Of a DNA stretch of 64,000 nucleotides, positions 34,421 through 43,529 are shown piece after piece. The notes below the pieces were generated by a model. The model searched no databases. It was not told the origin of the DNA and was given only the letters and a program-made list of their open reading frames with translations. Within the stretch, counting starts at the first letter, position 1. Each line of letters begins with the position of its first letter. A program made the position numbers and the translations under genes. This DNA comes from Streptomyces sp. NBC_00440 (lineage in GTDB: Bacteria > Actinomycetota > Actinomycetes > Streptomycetales > Streptomycetaceae): NCBI RefSeq assembly GCF_036014215.1, contig NZ_CP107921.1, positions 62,001 to 126,000 on the forward strand. The letters run 5' to 3'.

Positions 34421-35022
34421 GACAATCACTCCCTAAACGATGCCAGGTAGAGCGCACTTGACCAGCTCGTACGCAGGCATACCTACCGATTTCAATGATC
34501 CTCGCGACACCCGGTTGCCCGGTTGTACGGTTCGCGAGTGACTTCCCGATCTTGGTCGGGCGCGATGCACCCAGGGGTGGGCGAAAAAGAGGTTCACGAG
34601 AAGCTCCGGCACTATGACGCCGACTCCCCCCGACCAACCCGCGGGATGTTCCGGTGCCTCAAACAGTGCCGACAGTGACGCCTTGCGTGTGTGCGGTGGG
34701 TGGAGCGGGTGACGCCTTGCGTGTGTGCGGTGGGTGGAGCGGGTGCTACGCGGGCAAGGGTCTGCTCCGTCTGCGCTGGCGCTCGCCGGCTGCACGGATC
34801 CCGCCATGTACAGGACCGTGATCCAGTGAGAGTCACCAGAGGGCGGTGCTCCTTTCGGCCAGTGACCCCGCTGCCCGAACTTGGCACGCACCCTGCGAAT
34901 GTGCGGGTTGAGCTGGGTTCGAGGGTGGTCGCCCGCGGGCAGGGCTCCGGCGTCCCGCCGGAGCCCCCCTACCGTTCACATCCGCCCCAACAGCTGCTGC
35001 TACGGGTTCCCGGCCGAAGCGG
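34421..35022. other. Intergenic region upstream of the sigma factor
   Basis: About 600 bases without a supported gene. They should contain the sigma-factor promoter on the minus strand and hold the tandem repeat at 34675-34742. Confidence 0.5.
34675..34742. repeat. 34-bp perfect tandem duplication
   Basis: Two identical 34-base units (34675-34708, 34709-34742), beginning GTGACGCCTTGCGTGTG, lie head to tail about 255 bases upstream of the sigma-factor start. No coding or palindromic content is evident. Confidence 0.85.
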
Positions 35023-35457
35023 TCATGCGGCCTGGATGAGTTCTGCGCGGCCGAAGAGCAGAGCCCATCCGGACGGGAGCTGGGTGAGGATACGGTCCAT
35101 GAGGCCGGGGCCGGCCAGGTGAGCGACGGCAGAGAGGACGGCTCCGGTGTCCCAGCGGGTGGTTGCCGGCGTGCCGCCTGTGCGGGCGGCCAGGTCCTTG
35201 ACGAAGCCCCAGCCCGTGAGCGGCTGCCTGTCGGGGATCTGGGCGGTGAAGACGAGGGCGGCCTCGATGGGGAGACAGGCGGCGAGGTCGACGCGATCGT
35301 CGCCGGTCAGCTGGCGGCCCAGGGCGGCCAGCACGGCGCGCGTGACGTCCTCGGCATGTTCTCGGGTGGGATACGCGCCTTCGTAGCGGATTCTTTCCAG
35401 CATCTGGTGAAACGTCATGTCCGTCCGGGCGGAGGCCGGTTCACTCAGCGGGAACAT
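35023..35457 (-). CDS. DUF2267 protein
   Basis: The 144-residue protein matches the DUF2267 pattern: MTFHQMLERIRYEGAYPTRE, HAEDVTRAVLAALGRQLTGD, DLAACLPIEAALVFTAQ and a C-terminal AVLSAVAHLAGPGLMDRILT repeat half. Function is unknown, but these genes often sit with heat-shock and general-stress genes, as here beside Hsp20 and a SigB-like factor. The N-terminal MFPLSEPASARTD may not be native; a start at the ATG of MTFHQ is an alternative. Confidence 0.85.
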   Translation of the reverse strand: MFPLSEPASARTDMTFHQMLERIRYEGAYPTREHAEDVTRAVLAALGRQLTGDDRVDLAACLPIEAALVFTAQIPDRQPLTGWGFVKDLAARTGGTPATTRWDTGAVLSAVAHLAGPGLMDRILTQLPSGWALLFGRAELIQAA

Positions 35458-35749
35458 CGGGGATCGCCTTTCTCATTCAAGGGCGTTTTTGCTGGCAGGA
35501 AGGGCTACTTGCATGAGTGTCAGCCGACCCGGCTGGTGCCGGTTGGGCTGTTGCGTCTGGGCTCGGGTGTGCTGACGGGCGGCCGCAGAGGAGGCCGTGG
35601 CCCGGGGGCTTGAGCGGGATGCGGCGGGCGGGTTCTGCACATGGTGCGCGACATGGTGCGCACGAAAGCGGAACGCGGAGGACGGGATCAGAAGGGGACA
35701 GGGATCGATGCCCGTCCTCCGACGTCGGCGTGGCCGGACAGCCGGCTTC

Positions 35750-36184
35750 TCAGCTGCGGATCTCCGTGTGCGCGGGTCGCCCGCCGACCGAGATCCTGCG
35801 GGGCTTGGCGCGCTCGGCGATCGGGATACGCAGGGTCAGCACCCCGGCGTCGTAGTCGGCCGTGATGCGCTCGGTATCCAGGGTGTCGGCCAGCACCAGC
35901 TGACGGGAGAAGACACCCAGTGGCCGCTCGGAGAGCTCCATCTGCACATCGTCCGCCTTCACCGCCGGCCGGCGCTCGGCCTTGACGGTGAGCATGTTGC
36001 GCTCGACATCAATGTCGATCGCGTCCTGCGCGACCCCGGGCAGGTCCAGGGCGATCACGTACTCCTCGCCCTCCCGGTAGGCGTCCATCGGCATCGCCGA
36101 GGGCCTGGACCAGGTACCCGTCACGCCCGTCAACTGCTGGGCGAGCCGGTCGAGTTCGCGGAACGGGTCAGTGCGCATCAACAT
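35750..36184 (-). CDS. Hsp20/alpha-crystallin small heat-shock protein
   Basis: The 144-residue chaperone has the alpha-crystallin domain ([61 protein letters not shown]) ending in the usual RRI motif (KPRRISV). It binds unfolded proteins without ATP and forms oligomers. GTGGAGGTG lies eight bases upstream of ATG 36184. It is divergent from the HSP18-type regulator at 36312, with two inverted repeats between, matching the known repressor/hsp18 arrangement in Streptomyces. Confidence 0.93.
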   Translation of the reverse strand: MLMRTDPFRELDRLAQQLTGVTGTWSRPSAMPMDAYREGEEYVIALDLPGVAQDAIDIDVERNMLTVKAERRPAVKADDVQMELSERPLGVFSRQLVLADTLDTERITADYDAGVLTLRIPIAERAKPRRISVGGRPAHTEIRS

Positions 36185-36249
36185 CGCGAAAACACCTCCA
36201 CAGGTCTGGCAGAAACTGCCAATGCGCTTCGTGTACCACCGTTGTAACA

Positions 36250-36268
36250 TGTCATCCAGACGATGACA
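36250..36268. promoter_or_regulatory. Heat-shock operator candidate 1
   Basis: TGTCATC-N5-GATGACA is a perfect inverted repeat in the hsp20/regulator intergenic region. With the neighbouring repeat it is a likely binding site for the regulator at 36312. Confidence 0.6.
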
Positions 36269-36276
36269 AGTTCAGT

Positions 36277-36293
36277 GTCACCCAGAGGGTGAC
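36277..36293. promoter_or_regulatory. Heat-shock operator candidate 2
   Basis: GTCACCC-N3-GGGTGAC is a perfect 7-bp inverted repeat whose arms resemble those of site 1 (TGTCA/TGACA core). It ends 19 bases before the regulator start. Confidence 0.6.
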
Positions 36294-36311
36294 GACTGAG
36301 AAGAGGGTCCC

Positions 36312-36962
36312 GTGAACGCATCCCAGTCCTCCAGCAACCCCGCTTCCTTCCTCGCCGCCGCAGAAGCGCTGGACACGATCGACGAAGCCGTCCGCACCGC
36401 CCAAAACGCCCAGCCTCCAACCCACCCAGAAGGCACTCAGGCAAGTTCGGAAGAGGCCCTGGCCGCCCTGCTCATGCTGCGCGAACTGCGCGAGCAACTC
36501 GCCGAATGGGAACCGGGACTCATCGAAGCGGCCCGCGACGCGGGCACCAGCTGGGCAGACCTGGCCCACCCCCTGGGCGTCGCCAGTCGGCAAGCCGCCG
36601 AGCGGCGCTATCTCCGCGTACGTCCAGGAGCCCCCGGCACCACCGGCGAACAACGCGTCCAAGCCACCCGCGACGACCGTGCCGCCGACCGCAGCGTCAC
36701 CGCCTGGGCCCGGGACAATGCCGCCGATCTGCGACAACTCGCCGGACAGATCACCGCACTCACCGACCTCCCCGCGCCGGCGCACACGCCCCGGGAGAAC
36801 CTTGCCGAGGCACTCGCCGACAACGACGCCGCCAACCTCATCAAGCCGCTCGCCGACACCCACACGTACCTCGCAGCCGGCCACCCCGACCTCGCCGCCC
36901 GCATCGACATCATCACCCACAACGCCGACCGGCTCCGCCAGGCCGGCAGGGGCGGACGCTGA
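36312..36962 (+). CDS. HSP18-type transcriptional regulator
   Basis: The 216-residue protein resembles the regulator found divergently with hsp18 in Streptomyces. An N-terminal helical region (about 50-90: EALAALLMLRELREQLAEWE, PGLIEAARDAGTSWADLAHP) continues into a helix-turn-helix-like stretch LGVASRQAAERRYLRVRPG, followed by a long helical C-terminal half. It probably represses hsp20 and itself through the two repeats at 36250-36293. It starts at GTG 36312 behind AGAGGG. Confidence 0.8.
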   Translation: MNASQSSSNPASFLAAAEALDTIDEAVRTAQNAQPPTHPEGTQASSEEALAALLMLRELREQLAEWEPGLIEAARDAGTSWADLAHPLGVASRQAAERRYLRVRPGAPGTTGEQRVQATRDDRAADRSVTAWARDNAADLRQLAGQITALTDLPAPAHTPRENLAEALADNDAANLIKPLADTHTYLAAGHPDLAARIDIITHNADRLRQAGRGGR

Positions 36963-37099
36963 ATCAGCAGAGTTCCTCAAGCCCGTACACAGCCGAGCCG
37001 ATCGAGGAAGCGCGCCGGACCTGGTACGCCCTGCCGGGGCGATGCGCCTCGCACGCCCTCGTCCATCGAGGCCGACTATCTACCCATGACGCACACGGA

Positions 37100-37802
37100 A
37101 ATCTATTCTCGCCGGAGTAGACATTGGATGGTGGTGTGGTTATGGTTTCTCTCGTAGCCAGAGAGACCGCAGGGTCCGGCAGAGACGAACTGCCGGGCAG
37201 CAGTAATCGCAGTTACAGGTAGCAGGACGGTGCGGTGGTGGAGTTTCGAAGCCAGGGTTGTCGCAGGACGGCGACGGGACTGACGACCGGACCGGGTAGC
37301 CCGCAGTGATCAGGGGCCACCGAGAGCAGTACTGCAGGACCCGCAAGTGCAGTACCCAGCAGTGGAGTTAAGCGAGCAGCACCTTGGTGAAGGCGTCGGC
37401 TGCGGACGCGCGCATCGGGAAGTTCGGCAGCGGGGTTCTAAGCCAGAGCAGACGCGGGACGGGCGACGGGGCTGGCTGTCGAAGAGTGGCGCTGTCACAG
37501 GCCGCAGGACAGTAGTACCAGCAGTAGGTAAGTGAGTGATCCCAGAGGGAAGAACGGAGGAGCCAAGCATCATCAGGATCGCCCGGGCGGAATTTTCGAG
37601 CCCGGGTACCGCAGGACATCGATAGTGAGGTGGTCTCCGGTCAAGCAACCGCGATCCCCGCATCCCACGCCCTCTCCCGGGCGGGCATGCGGAAACAGAA
37701 GGCCGGCGCAGTACCAGGGTCGGCAGATGGTGTAGCAGTTCCTTCGGGGCCCGGGTGCCACACAGCACCCGGGCCCTCCAACATGTTCCATAGAGAGGTG
37801 CA
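37100..37802 (+). ncRNA. Long structured leader upstream of the MerR-like gene
   Basis: About 700 bases between the HSP18-type regulator and the MerR-like gene have no credible reading frame but many stem-loops. Those checked by hand are 37144-37168, 37176-37196 (CCGGCAG stem), 37260-37275 (GTCGC/GCGAC, loop AGGACG), 37329-37355 (perfect GTACTGCA stem, loop starting GGAC), 37393-37409, 37582-37606 (CCCGGGC stem, loop starting GGA) and the 12-bp stem at 37747-37776. GCAGGAC occurs five times (37222, 37263, 37334, 37504, 37611), and a 45-base region near 37238 is imperfectly repeated near 37433. This looks like a cis-regulatory leader or an independent RNA. Confidence 0.5.
37747..37776 (+). promoter_or_regulatory. 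Attenuator-like hairpin before the MerR-like gene
   Basis: GGGCCCGGGTGC pairs perfectly with GCACCCGGGCCC around CACACA. It lies 26 bases before the ATG and just before the GAGAGG ribosome binding site. It could terminate the leader transcript or control translation; no T tract follows. Confidence 0.5.
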
Positions 37803-38141
37803 ATGACAGCAGACGACTCGTTCGGCCGTCTCGACGACGACGACTACCCCGCCTACACCATGGGCCGGGCCGCCGAAATGCTCGGCACCACCCAGGGCTT
37901 CCTCCGCGCCATCGGCGAAGCCCGCCTCATCACCCCGCTGCGCTCCGAGGGCGGCCATCGCCGCTACTCCCGCTACCAACTGCGCATCGCCGCACGCGCC
38001 CGGGAACTCGTCGACCAGGGCACCCCCATCGAGGCCGCCTGCCGCATCGTCATCCTCGAAGACCAACTCGCAGAAGCCCAGCGCATCAACGCCGAACACC
38101 ACCGCGCCGCCGAATCGCAGAACCCGCCGCCCTCAGGCTGA
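37803..38141 (+). CDS. MerR-like helix-turn-helix regulator
   Basis: The 112-residue protein has a winged helix of MerR type (YTMGRAAEMLGTTQGFLRAI, GEARLITPLRSEGGHRRYSR, YQLRIAARARELVDQGTPIE) followed by a short helix and tail. It lacks a separate ligand domain, so it may be a small DNA-binding factor rather than a metal or drug sensor. The start is ATG 37803 with GAGAGG upstream. It sits at the end of the stress block and behind the long leader. Confidence 0.85.
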   Translation: MTADDSFGRLDDDDYPAYTMGRAAEMLGTTQGFLRAIGEARLITPLRSEGGHRRYSRYQLRIAARARELVDQGTPIEAACRIVILEDQLAEAQRINAEHHRAAESQNPPPSG

Positions 38142-38616
38142 AGTGGGCCGCCGATCGGGGAGTGACGGTCCGGCCAGCACCCATCGGTCGGACCCTCAGC
38201 GCCTCGTACGTCACCGGGATCGCGCTGTCGGCGGACGACGAGCGTATGGGTCATCAAGGCTCCCGCAGGGCCCGGCCCTCCAGTGGAAGGCTCCACGGAC
38301 GGCCATTGCGGACCGCGTCCACACCCTCCCGCCGCAGCACGGTCACCAGCTTTCTGAACCGACACGGGCTCCGCCCGGTCAACGCGCTATCCAGGCCGGC
38401 TCCGGCGTCAACAGCTGGGCGTCGACATCGTGATCGAGCCGAACCGGGATTTGGTGACTGGCGAGGAGGAAAGGCGATCGCCGAACTCACCAGCCTGCCC
38501 GCCCCGGCGAGGTGGGGGCCGTGCGGGTGGCGGGGCCACGTGGACAGGACGCGTGGCTCTGCTCGCTGGCGCCCGGGGGCGATGAGCCATGCGGCCCCCG
38601 ATGGGGAGAAGGGGCG
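38142..38616. other. Intergenic region, nothing recognised
   Basis: No frame with a ribosome binding site, no clear hairpin and no repeat were found between the MerR-like gene and the convergent SDR gene. Confidence 0.45.
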
Positions 38617-39378
38617 TCAGCCTTCGCGGCTGGGGAGCATGGTCAGGGCTTGCGAGCGCTGTGCGACGAGGTCGTCGTAGGTGCCGTCGCGCTCGGCCCA
38701 GCGGTGCACGAGGGCCGCCTGCACGACGATTTCGCGGGGGGTGGGGTCCGCTGAGAGCAGTTGCATGACCTCGGTGGCGAAGTCGTCGAGCGGCAGCGCG
38801 TGCGGGTTCACCTTTTCCTGGCCCGCTGTGGCGACGGCCGGAGGGACGAGCTCCACGACACCGATGCCGGTGCCGTCGAGCTGCGCGCGCAGCGCCTCTG
38901 TGTAGGCGTGCACTGCCGCCTTCGAGGCGGCGTAGGTGGGCATGGGCGGGAACGGCAGGAAGGCGATTCCGGAGGTGACGGTGATGAAGGTGCCGGCGCC
39001 CCGCCGGACCATGTGCGCGGTGAAGGCGTCGATGACCCGGATGGTGCCCATCAGGTTGGTGTCGATCGTCGTCTCGGCCGTCCCGAAGTGCGCGGGGTCG
39101 CGCAGGTCCTCCAGGAGCATGACGCCCGGCATCGTCACCACGGTGTCCAGCTCGGGGTACCGGGCGAGCACGGTGTCACGAGCTGATGTGACGGAGGCGC
39201 CGTCGGTGACATCGATGCTGATCGTGCCCAAGCCCTCTCCGGCAAGTTCTGAGAGCGCCTCCTCACTGCGGCCGCCAACGGCCACGGTGCTGCCCGCTGC
39301 GGCGAACCGGCGGGCCAGCTCTCGCCCGATACCCGAGGTCCCGCCGACGATGAGAACGGTGCGGTTGGAGAGATCCAT
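38617..39378 (-). CDS. SDR oxidoreductase (DltE-like)
   Basis: The 253-residue enzyme has VGGTSGIGRELARRF (cofactor loop), a modified NNAG position (TMPGVMLLE), Ser in ITVTSG and YAASK. This is a DltE-type short-chain dehydrogenase. Such genes are often paired with an XRE regulator of the MmyB type, as here (39564, divergent). The cofactor is probably NADP(H) because of the GGRSEE loop; the substrate is unknown. Confidence 0.88.
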   Translation of the reverse strand: MDLSNRTVLIVGGTSGIGRELARRFAAAGSTVAVGGRSEEALSELAGEGLGTISIDVTDGASVTSARDTVLARYPELDTVVTMPGVMLLEDLRDPAHFGTAETTIDTNLMGTIRVIDAFTAHMVRRGAGTFITVTSGIAFLPFPPMPTYAASKAAVHAYTEALRAQLDGTGIGVVELVPPAVATAGQEKVNPHALPLDDFATEVMQLLSADPTPREIVVQAALVHRWAERDGTYDDLVAQRSQALTMLPSREG

Positions 39379-39563
39379 GAGATCTTCCCTTCAGTCCAGG
39401 TGCCGACGGCGTTCAGGCCCGCGGCGCATTCAGTGGTGTGCTCTGTCCTTCGTGAACAGTGCAATCGCAGTCTGGCGACATCCGCTGGATGTGACAGTGC
39501 CCCCGTCTTCCCTGGTCCCACCAGGGCCCCTCTGAGTCACGCACACCGCGTTACGGTGTCGGT

Positions 39564-40442
39564 ATGAAGGATGAGGAATCCGGCAACCGGCTCGGCAGCT
39601 ACCTTCGCGCCCGACGTGAGCTGGTCTCCCCGGCGCAGGCAGGACTCCCGCCCGGCGGCGGCAACCGCCGCGTGCCCGGCCTGCGCCGTGAGGAAGTCGC
39701 CCTGCTCGCCGGAATCAGCCCCGACTACTACCTGCGCCTGGAACGCGGCCGCGACAAGAACCCCTCACCTCAGGTCCTCGAATCACTCGCGCGCGTCCTG
39801 CAGCTCGACGACATCGAACGGACGTATCTCCTCGGCCTGGCGGCAGCACGCCCCAGGGCACCGCGCCGCAAGCGGCCCGAACACGTGCCGCCGCGGGTGC
39901 ACGAACTCCTCGCCCACCTTCAGATCCCCGCGTTCATCGAAGGGCGCGCGTTCGATGTCCTGGCCTCCAACTCCATGGCCATCGCGCTCTCCCCCCGGCT
40001 GCGGCCCGGCCTGAACCGGCTTCGTTCCCTCCTCCTCGACCCTGAGGAACAAGCCTTCCACCAGGACTGGACCAAAGCCACCGCCGATTTCATCGCCGCC
40101 CTTCGCACGACCATCGGGGACGACACCGACAACCCCCGGTTCGTCGAGCTCGTCGGAGAACTCGCACTGTCCAGTCAGCGGTTCCGCACCCTGTGGGCCC
40201 GCCATGACGTCCGCAGTCTCGACGGAGGCACGACCACGGTCCACCACCCCGTCGTCGGTGAACTACGCCTCCACCGCGACAAACTCCCCATCGACGACGT
40301 CATCCTCGTCGTCTACTACCCCGACAAGGACAGCGACAGCGACGAGAAACTGCAACTCCTCGCCGCACTCTCACACACCGAACCCACCGAACCCACCGAC
40401 ACAGCACAGCAGGTCAACCGAGGCGAGGGTCCGCCGGCTTGA
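39564..40442 (+). CDS. XRE regulator with MmyB-like ligand domain
   Basis: The 292-residue protein opens with the characteristic LGSYLRARRELVSPAQAGLP, then the helix-turn-helix (VPGLRREEVALLAGISPDYY, LRLERGRDKNPSPQVLESLA). From about residue 105 the MmyB-like domain follows (FDVLASNSMAIALSPRLRPG, DNPRFVELVGELALSSQRFR, LWARHDV). The latter binds a small hydrophobic ligand in known relatives. The C-terminus is an acidic, repetitive tail (DKDSDSDEK, EPTEPTD). It is divergent from the SDR at 38617 and is presumed to regulate it. Confidence 0.92.
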   Translation: MKDEESGNRLGSYLRARRELVSPAQAGLPPGGGNRRVPGLRREEVALLAGISPDYYLRLERGRDKNPSPQVLESLARVLQLDDIERTYLLGLAAARPRAPRRKRPEHVPPRVHELLAHLQIPAFIEGRAFDVLASNSMAIALSPRLRPGLNRLRSLLLDPEEQAFHQDWTKATADFIAALRTTIGDDTDNPRFVELVGELALSSQRFRTLWARHDVRSLDGGTTTVHHPVVGELRLHRDKLPIDDVILVVYYPDKDSDSDEKLQLLAALSHTEPTEPTDTAQQVNRGEGPPA

Positions 40443-40580
40443 GCTGGGACGGTCCGCTCGGATACGGCTCTGTCGGAGTCGCTCAAGCCCCACGACCTCC
40501 TTGAGACGACCACGCCTTCGCCCGGCATGCCGCGGGAACAGTCGTGGGAGTAACGAGCCAAGCGCCATCTGCGGGCTGCT

Positions 40581-40602
40581 GAATTCGCTCTTCTGCGAAT
40601 TC
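40581..40602. terminator. Hairpin between convergent genes
   Basis: GAATTCGC and GCGAATTC form a perfect 8-bp stem with loop TCTTCT, between the stops of the XRE gene and the convergent oxidoreductase. Confidence 0.45.
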
Positions 40603-40781
40603 CCGGTGACGAAGTCTACGAGCGAGTGATGCCCGGTCTTCTCCGGCTCGGGAGCCGGCATGCCGACCCCAGGGAGTTCCACTGGATCCGGCGGATGCGT
40701 TGGAGGGCCGAGGACATGGTGAGTGCCCTGTCCGCGTACGTCACCGAAGCCGAGTTTCCCCCACCACACGCTGGATTGAAC

Positions 40782-41831
40782 TCAGGGGTGCATGACGATC
40801 TTTCCCACGTGTCCCCTGCGGGAGAGTTCCTCCTGCGCCTGAGCGGCCTGGTCCAGTGGGAAGGTAGCGGCGATGACGGGCTGGACCTCGGCCCGACGAG
40901 CCAGGCCCATAAGGAGATCGAAGTGTGCGGGCGTATGCATTGCGGACCCGATGACCTGGGCGTTGTGCAGATAGAGACGGCGCACATCGAAAGCCACGCC
41001 GTAGCCCCCCAGTGCGCCCGCGATGACCCATCGGCCCCCTTCGCGCAGCAACGGCAGCCCCTCACTCACCAGTTCGCCGGCCACGACGTCCAGTGCGACA
41101 TCGATGCCCTCCGGAGCGGCGGTACGGATCTGCTCCGCGACGTCGCCCGCTCGGTCGATGACCTCGTGCGCACCCGCTTCACGCACCGCACCGATCTTGG
41201 TTCCACTACTGATAGCGAGCACCCTCGCGCCGCGCGCACGGGCGATCTGCACCAGGGCCAGGCCAACGCCGCCGGAAGCCCCCGAAACCAGGACGGTCTC
41301 TCCTCGCTGCAGCCGGCCCCGCTCGATCATGCCCAGCGCCGTACCGTAGGCGGTCGGCAACGCCGCCAACTGGTCATCCGTGAGCGGGGAATCCGTCACG
41401 TCATGCACACGCTCCACCGCCGCTGTCACATACTCCGCGTATCCACCGTCGCGTTCACTCCCCATCAGGCCCACCGGGTTGGCGTGCGGCCCTTCGGTCT
41501 CGTAGATCGCGGGATCGACGACCACCCGGCGCCCGACAAGGCTCCCCTCCGCTCCGGTCCCGACAGCCACGACGCGGCCGCACACATCTGCACCCTGGAT
41601 ACGCGGAAAGCCGACCGGGCCGCGCCAGCCCGACCTCGCGTCCGGGTCCCCCGGACTCCCGTAAGCGCCCTCCCGAGTCCACAAGTCGGTGTTGTTCAGG
41701 GCTACCGCACTGACCTGGACCAGCACCTCCTCAGCCCCCGGAACAGGGACCGCGACCTCCGCCGGCTCAAGAACCTCCGGCCCTCCGTGCCCGGTGATCC
41801 GCACCGCTCGCATGAACTGGGATGTACTCAT
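40782..41831 (-). CDS. Quinone-oxidoreductase/zinc-independent MDR protein
   Basis: The 349-residue medium-chain dehydrogenase/reductase has VSAVALNNTDLWTREG, FPRIQGADVCGRVVAVG and the nucleotide motif GETVLVSGASGGVGLALVQI. No zinc-ligand Cys cluster is seen, so it is a quinone-reductase-type enzyme that uses NADPH to reduce quinones or enones. GGGAGG lies eight bases before ATG 41831. It is divergent from the TetR gene at 41905. Confidence 0.9.
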   Translation of the reverse strand: MSTSQFMRAVRITGHGGPEVLEPAEVAVPVPGAEEVLVQVSAVALNNTDLWTREGAYGSPGDPDARSGWRGPVGFPRIQGADVCGRVVAVGTGAEGSLVGRRVVVDPAIYETEGPHANPVGLMGSERDGGYAEYVTAAVERVHDVTDSPLTDDQLAALPTAYGTALGMIERGRLQRGETVLVSGASGGVGLALVQIARARGARVLAISSGTKIGAVREAGAHEVIDRAGDVAEQIRTAAPEGIDVALDVVAGELVSEGLPLLREGGRWVIAGALGGYGVAFDVRRLYLHNAQVIGSAMHTPAHFDLLMGLARRAEVQPVIAATFPLDQAAQAQEELSRRGHVGKIVMHP

Positions 41832-41904
41832 CGCTTGAACCTCCCTCAGGTATACTGATCTGTGAACATGCCCCACCGTACACCGCCCGGCGAAAGGTCC
41901 CACA

Positions 41905-42504
41905 GTGCAGGAAGCACGGCCCATAACACCCGCCGGGCGCCGCGTCGTGGCAGCCGCAGAGGAGCTGTTCTACAACCGCGGCATCACAGCGGTCGGCGTG
42001 GATCTGATTGCCGAGCGCTCAGGGGTGACCAAGCGGACCCTGTACAACCAGTTCGGCTCGAAAGACCACCTCGTAGCGGCCTACCTCACAGGCCGCGACC
42101 AGCGCTGGCGGACACATGTCCGTACCACCGTCGACACCAGCGACACTCCCACCCAGGCCGTCACCGCACCCTTCGAAGCACTGCGGACCTGGAGCGAAAC
42201 CAACACCCGCGGATGCGCCTTCATCAACGCACTCGCCGAACTCCCGGACCCCTCACACCCCGCACACCGCATCGCCGCGAACCAGAAACTCTGGCTCCGA
42301 AACCTCTTCAAGGAACTCGCCACCGCAGCGGGCTGCTCACACCCCGCCACCCTCGCCACCCAACTCCTCGTACTGCATGAAGGCGCTCTCGCCACGCAGC
42401 CACTCCCCCTCGACACCCTTCCGGAAAGCACCGACCTGGCACGAGCCCTGGTTCAAGCCAGCGCATCGCCCCGTCAGGGCCTTGCAGTCGGCCCCTGCGA
42501 CTGA
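41905..42504 (+). CDS. TetR-family regulator
   Basis: The 199-residue protein has a TetR helix-turn-helix (GRRVVAAAEELFYNRGITAV, GVDLIAERSGVTKRTLYNQF) and a C-terminal domain with GCAFINALAELPDP, a motif of a subgroup that controls oxidoreductases. It starts at GTG 41905, 73 bases from the divergent oxidoreductase gene, which is its likely target. No clear palindrome was found in the gap. Confidence 0.9.
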   Translation: MQEARPITPAGRRVVAAAEELFYNRGITAVGVDLIAERSGVTKRTLYNQFGSKDHLVAAYLTGRDQRWRTHVRTTVDTSDTPTQAVTAPFEALRTWSETNTRGCAFINALAELPDPSHPAHRIAANQKLWLRNLFKELATAAGCSHPATLATQLLVLHEGALATQPLPLDTLPESTDLARALVQASASPRQGLAVGPCD

Positions 42505-42564
42505 ACGCCCTCCGTGCGGCTGGCATAACCGACTGCGCCCACGCCTGCAGATCAGACGGTGGGT

Positions 42565-43287
42565 TCAGCCTGCCAGCTGCTGCAGCCATTCGCGCAGCAG
42601 AGCCGTCTCCGTGTCTCGCAGAGGTACCCCAGCAGCCGGGGGCCCGGTGGTGAGCGCGGTTTGAAGTGCGGCATCGAGGGCGAGTGCGCGCGAGGCCAGG
42701 TCCGACCCGGATGAGGCGGGCGGGTCCGTGGTGATCGAGGCGATGATGGTGTCCCGCAGCCGTGCCGAAGTGGTCAGGTCCCGCTCCGAGGACTCTTCGC
42801 CGATCTGCGCCAGCGTGGCACCCGTCGTCGCCGCGTGGATGACCCGGGTCGCCTGCTCCACCGGAACCCGAAGGCGCCCGGCGTCAGCCGCCCGGCCCAG
42901 CAGTGTCACCAGCAGGGCGTGCGCCTCGTCCGCGGCCGGGGGCCGACGTCCGGGCTGCACAGTGCCATACATGAGCATGTAGAACGCGGGGTGCTGCACT
43001 CCGAAGTCGACGTGCAGGTCCCAGCCGCGGTACAGGTCGGCCACCGGGTCGTCGGGGGTCAGCGCCAGCGCCTCCCGTTTCTCGGCCAGGTACATGTCGA
43101 ATCCGTAGGCGGCCAGCTCCGACAGGAGTCCGTCCTTGTCGTCGAACATCCGGTAGAGCGCGGGGGCCGTGATGCCCGCAGCTGCGGCGACAGCGCGCGT
43201 GGAGACCGCCTCGCTGCCGCCCTCCTCCAAAAGCTTGGCGGCCACCTGCAGTACCTGGCGCCGCGCGGCGAGTCGTCCCTCATTCAT
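42565..43287 (-). CDS. TetR-family regulator of the WrbA-like gene
   Basis: The 240-residue protein has the helix-turn-helix RRQVLQVAAKLLEEGGSEAV then STRAVAAAAGITAPALYRMF, and a long helical C-terminal domain (FYMLMYGTVQPG). It is divergent from the flavodoxin-like gene at 43530. The perfect palindrome at 43311 lies 24 bases upstream of its start. The start is placed at ATG 43287; a few upstream ATGs in frame are possible. Confidence 0.9.
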   Translation of the reverse strand: MNEGRLAARRQVLQVAAKLLEEGGSEAVSTRAVAAAAGITAPALYRMFDDKDGLLSELAAYGFDMYLAEKREALALTPDDPVADLYRGWDLHVDFGVQHPAFYMLMYGTVQPGRRPPAADEAHALLVTLLGRAADAGRLRVPVEQATRVIHAATTGATLAQIGEESSERDLTTSARLRDTIIASITTDPPASSGSDLASRALALDAALQTALTTGPPAAGVPLRDTETALLREWLQQLAG

Positions 43288-43310
43288 GGAACAACGATAT
43301 CGCATTTTGC

Positions 43311-43334
43311 GTAGCACCGTATTATCGGTGCTAC
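43311..43334. promoter_or_regulatory. TetR operator
   Basis: GTAGCACCG-N6-CGGTGCTAC is a perfect inverted repeat between the TetR gene and the WrbA-like gene. Confidence 0.7.
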
Positions 43335-43529
43335 GGTTTTAAGCGGATCGTCGATCCGTGCGCTGATGCGGTCGGCGTCGGCCCGCGAGAGCTGGGCATG
43401 CGCACACCCCCGCCGGGGCGGTCGGTTCCCCACTCGTGGAGCAGTGCGGCCGACCGCCGCAGCGGGCAGCTCGCCGTCCGCCGGCACCACCACCGAACAC
43501 GCCGCCATCGCGGCAGGAGAGGAACACCC

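Noticed and set aside
41832..41904. Operator between the quinone reductase at 40782 and TetR at 41905
   Set aside because: Only weak dyads around TATACTGATCTGTGAACA; not convincing enough to list.
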